Shown piece by piece: positions 13,677 through 15,918 of a stretch of 15,918 bases of DNA (the first letter of the stretch is position 1; each line of letters opens with the position of its first letter). Origin of the DNA: an archaeon (GTDB taxonomy: Archaea > Hydrothermarchaeota > Hydrothermarchaeia > Hydrothermarchaeales > JALUUU01). The DNA lies in assembly GCA_027021185.1 (NCBI GenBank), contig JALUUU010000047.1, positions 1 through 15,918 of the forward strand, written 5' to 3'. The notes below the pieces were generated by a model. It was not told the origin of the DNA. It was given only the letters and a program-made list of their open reading frames with translations, and ran no database searches. A program made the translations under genes and the position numbers.

Positions 13677-14465
13677 TTGGTAAGGTTTTTCAGCCCCACC
13701 GTCAACACATTATCCGTGGAAATAAAGGTGGGATGCTGCGGCTTCCCAGGGGGCATGGCGGCCTACTTTAAGAACTTCTCCCTGGCGGAGGTGCAGAAGA
13801 CTTTTTACAGGCCGCCGAGGCTGGAGACTGTGCGCCGGTGGAGAGACAAGGCCCCTAGGGAGTTCGAGTTCACCTTAAAGGCCTGGCAGGTGATAACCCA
13901 TCCGGCCTCAAGCCCCACGTATCGGAGGGCAGGGATCAGAATAGATAAACCGGAGAACTGCGGTTTCTTCAAGCCCACCGAGGAGGTCAGGGAGGCCTGG
14001 AACACCACCCTCGAGGTGGCCCGGGCCCTGGAGGCGAGAATAGTGGTTTTCCAGTGCCCGGCCAGCTTCAAGCCCTTGGAGGAGAACCTGGGGAACATGA
14101 GGAGATTCTTCAGCTCCATTGAACGGGAGGGCCTTATCCTCGCATGGGAGCCCAGGGGCGGGTGGGATGCCACCCTGATAGCGGGGCTGTGCAAAGACCT
14201 GGATCTGGTCCACTGCGTCGACCCATTCCTGGCGGAACCGGCTGTGGCGGGAGAAACCGCCTATCTGAGGCTTCATGGATACGAGGGTGGGCGCATGTAC
14301 TATCACGACTACACAAGGGAGGAGCTTGAGTATCTCCTACGGGTGTGCAGGAGCCTAGAAAGCAGGGAGGTTTACTGCCTCTTCAATAACATCCGGATGG
14401 AGAAAAACGCCCTCGAGTTCAAGGAGCTTCTCAGAGGTCCTCAACCACGTCAAGGGCAAGCCTGA
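13677..14465 (+). CDS. DUF72 (YecE-like) family protein
   Basis: Member of the widespread DUF72 family, a TIM-barrel-like fold of unknown biochemistry. Family marks: VGCCGFPGG near the N-terminus, EVQKTFYRPP (38-47), EFTLKAWQVITHPASSPTYR (64-83), WEPRGGW, HCVDPF, YLRLHGYEGG and VYCLFNN. Length 262 is typical. Start is unclear. TTG at 13677 lies 6 bases after the kinase stop with GGAG 11 bases upstream. GTG at 13716 would match the usual family N-terminus better but has no ribosome binding site. It closes the plus-strand operon, and its last 35 bases overlap the end of the convergent FAD oxidoreductase gene, so its C-terminal tail is encoded within that overlap. Confidence 0.9.
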   Translation: MVRFFSPTVNTLSVEIKVGCCGFPGGMAAYFKNFSLAEVQKTFYRPPRLETVRRWRDKAPREFEFTLKAWQVITHPASSPTYRRAGIRIDKPENCGFFKPTEEVREAWNTTLEVARALEARIVVFQCPASFKPLEENLGNMRRFFSSIEREGLILAWEPRGGWDATLIAGLCKDLDLVHCVDPFLAEPAVAGETAYLRLHGYEGGRMYYHDYTREELEYLLRVCRSLESREVYCLFNNIRMEKNALEFKELLRGPQPRQGQA

Positions 14466-15672
14466 CCCCCGCCGCCACGCCGTCGGTCTCCATGTATCCC
14501 CCTGGTTTAACGGCGTCCCCCACCAAGACAAGCCCCTCCACGGGGGTCTCTGGGCCGAGGGACTGACCGGACATCACCCTGTTCACGGGCCAGGAGCCCC
14601 GATAGCATTGAGCAGCCAGGACTCTGCAGTGCTCCCCGAAATCAGGGAACAGGGCATGGAGATCCCTTATCCCCAGCTTTATCTCCTCCCTGATACTCCT
14701 CCCGGGGAGCAGGGTCTGGTGAGACATTAATAGATGCCTTCCGGGGGGAGCCAGCCCAGGGTCGGCGTTGGTTACCTCGTTGAGTCCGCACACCCTCTCA
14801 GCCTCAGGGGTGAAGAGCACTCCCGTGTGCCCCAGCATGGCCTTGTCGCATGCCACGCTAATCTTTATACCGGCCGCCTCCCGTAGGCGGCGAATCTCAT
14901 CGATGTATCGCCTGGGGAAGTTTTCCTGCCCGCACAGGTCAAGGGTGGCCTTAGGGCCTATGTTGCTGACGACTACGTCACAGGGCTTTTTCTCCGATGC
15001 CCCGACGTAGCACGCCCGACCATCTTCGACCCCGATCTTCTTCACCCTGGACTTGTAGATGAATTCCCCTCCCTCTGCCTGAATCGCCTCCACCAATGCG
15101 TCTGTCACGCCCTTGCATCCTCCCACGGGCACACCGGGGCCTCCCAGGGTGTTGATGTTCTTGGCGATGGCCGCCACCTCCTTCGAGGGGATCATGGATG
15201 AGTCTATGCTCAGGGCCCAGCCGCAGAATGAGTCAGCAAGCCTCAGGGCGAGAGGATGCCGCACCTGCTTTGCCAGCCACGTCTCAAAGCTTTCGTCACT
15301 CCTCACCATGCCCAGGGTGAGCTTTCCGAGAGCGGCCCCCAGTTTGAGTTTATCGACCAGGGGGAAAAGCCCTGGAAGCTCCTCGAATAGATGGTCCTCA
15401 CCCCCCACCCTGAAGAGCCCCTCCGGCTCTGAGTCCATGATTTCCACCCCTGCTCCGTAGCGGCGCAGAGCCTCGGCCAGTGGCCCGCGGCTTCCATGAG
15501 GGATCATGTGGAGGGCCCCGGTTGACAGGCTGAAGCCCTTATATGTCCTGTTGGTGAATCTCCCCCCGGGATAGCTCAGGGCCTCGTATACTGTAACATC
15601 GTAGCCTTTCCGCAGAAGCCCCAGGGCCATGAGGAGGCCCCCCAAACCTGCACCAACGACGCATGCACGCAT
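14431..15672 (-). CDS. FAD-dependent CrtI/amine-oxidase-like oxidoreductase
   Basis: Flavin oxidoreductase of 413 residues in the phytoene desaturase/amine oxidase superfamily. Seen: dinucleotide motif VVGAGLGGLLMALGL (6-20), the YPGGRF segment (34-39), and a C-terminal FAD-closing motif LVGDAVKPGGYMETDGVAAG (in part, near 382-402). The middle region is diverged and contains many Cys. Relatives desaturate, saturate or isomerise polyprenoids, so an isoprenoid substrate is plausible in an archaeon, but the residues seen do not fix it. The ATG at 15672 has only a weak AAGGT upstream. TTTATTAATA (15707-15698) is a fair TATA box about 30 bases away, giving a very short leader. It is transcribed towards the DUF72 gene, overlapping it by 35 bases. 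Confidence 0.88.
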   Translation of the reverse strand: MRACVVGAGLGGLLMALGLLRKGYDVTVYEALSYPGGRFTNRTYKGFSLSTGALHMIPHGSRGPLAEALRRYGAGVEIMDSEPEGLFRVGGEDHLFEELPGLFPLVDKLKLGAALGKLTLGMVRSDESFETWLAKQVRHPLALRLADSFCGWALSIDSSMIPSKEVAAIAKNINTLGGPGVPVGGCKGVTDALVEAIQAEGGEFIYKSRVKKIGVEDGRACYVGASEKKPCDVVVSNIGPKATLDLCGQENFPRRYIDEIRRLREAAGIKISVACDKAMLGHTGVLFTPEAERVCGLNEVTNADPGLAPPGRHLLMSHQTLLPGRSIREEIKLGIRDLHALFPDFGEHCRVLAAQCYRGSWPVNRVMSGQSLGPETPVEGLVLVGDAVKPGGYMETDGVAAGVRLALDVVEDL

Positions 15673-15717
15673 GTTACCTTAATGATGAAGGAGGGAGTAT
15701 TAATAAACATCGCGCTC
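15673..15717. promoter_or_regulatory. Divergent promoter region, FAD oxidoreductase / right-edge gene
   Basis: AT-rich TATTAATAAA at 15698-15707. Read leftwards it is TTTATTAATA, well placed for the FAD oxidoreductase. A purine-rich GAAGGAGGGAG at 15687-15697 faces rightwards but stands over 20 bases from the ATG at 15718, so its role as a ribosome binding site is unclear. If the right-edge gene starts at ATG 15682 or 15685, this region is partly coding. Confidence 0.4.
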
Positions 15718-15918
15718 ATGCAGGATGATGAGAAGGTCCTCGACGAAGAGGCGACGAAGAGGGCCAGGGAATTATTAGCCCACCTCGGGAGAAGATACGG
15801 GGTCTCCCCCATGAGATACCCTGTGGTTTACAGCCTGGGCGGCTCACGCATAAAAGAGCTGACGAGGTTCTTCGTGAAGAACTTCCTCGCCTGGCCATTA
15901 ACGGCGTTCAGGGAGGAA
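15718..15918 (+). CDS. Partial unrecognised protein, 3' end beyond window
   Basis: An open frame to the window end, 67 codons from the ATG at 15718: MQDDEKVLDEEATKRARELL, then LAHLGRRYG, MRYPVVYSLGGSRIKEL and TRFFVKNFLAWPLTAFREE. In-frame ATGs at 15682 and 15685 are alternative starts; neither choice has a well-spaced ribosome binding site. The acidic start is followed by an amphipathic, Arg/Lys-rich part with no metal or nucleotide motif. I do not recognise the family. It is divergent from the FAD oxidoreductase. Codon use (AGG, ATA, CTC) matches the neighbours, which supports coding. Confidence 0.6.
   Translation, partial: MQDDEKVLDEEATKRARELLAHLGRRYGVSPMRYPVVYSLGGSRIKELTRFFVKNFLAWPLTAFREE

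Overview
The window reads as a euryarchaeal chromosome segment, most like the methanogen or Archaeoglobi-related lineages. The evidence is a eukaryote/archaea-type ribosomal protein (eL33/L35Ae), a THEP1-type NTPase, an archaeal adenosine-specific kinase family protein (DUF355), a radical SAM protein of the tetraether-synthase type, AT-rich TATA-like boxes about 25-30 bases ahead of leaderless or short-leader starts, GGAGG ribosome binding sites, GTG and TTG starts, and heavy use of AGG and ATA codons. The base composition is moderately GC-rich. Genes are packed tightly: most neighbours overlap by 1-20 bases or are separated by fewer than 16. I see no tRNA, rRNA, CRISPR array, insertion sequence or phage gene, and no gene-free stretch over 300 bases.

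Left third. A minus-strand operon starts near 2796 and runs off the left edge. It encodes two tiny tandem ferritin-like helical-hairpin proteins, diaminopimelate epimerase (dapF), a JAMM metalloprotease-like protein, and a PAS-GAF histidine kinase cut by the window edge. A short divergent promoter region (2797-2880) separates it from a plus-strand metallo-beta-lactamase-fold protein with a lipobox.

Middle. A second minus-strand operon runs from 8264 to 3605: THEP1-type NTPase, eL33 with a long Lys/Ala-rich tail, a shortened cysteinyl-tRNA synthetase, an ABC-2 exporter pair (ATPase and permease), and a short-chain dehydrogenase. Every junction overlaps or is within 2 bases, so it is probably one transcript. 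A divergent AT-rich promoter region near 8265-8328 also serves a 109-residue plus-strand protein with a TTG start.

Right half. A plus-strand operon (8724-14465) carries a Cys-rich radical SAM enzyme resembling tetraether lipid synthase, the DUF355 protein, a 906-residue fusion of an unknown helical domain, a LarA-type nickel-pincer racemase domain, a Cys-rich PAS domain and a complete histidine kinase, and finally a DUF72 protein. A convergent CrtI-like FAD oxidoreductase and an unrecognised gene open at the right edge close the window.

The best candidate for something undescribed is the LarA-like/PAS/histidine kinase fusion. It keeps the nickel-cofactor and catalytic His/Lys positions of lactate racemase but is wired to a complete kinase, and it sits in an operon with a radical SAM enzyme. 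Second-tier points are the paired mini-ferritins with encapsulated-ferritin-like ligand spacing, the cysteinyl-tRNA synthetase that lacks its C-terminal domain and one zinc ligand, and the ribosomal protein with a histone-H1-like tail.
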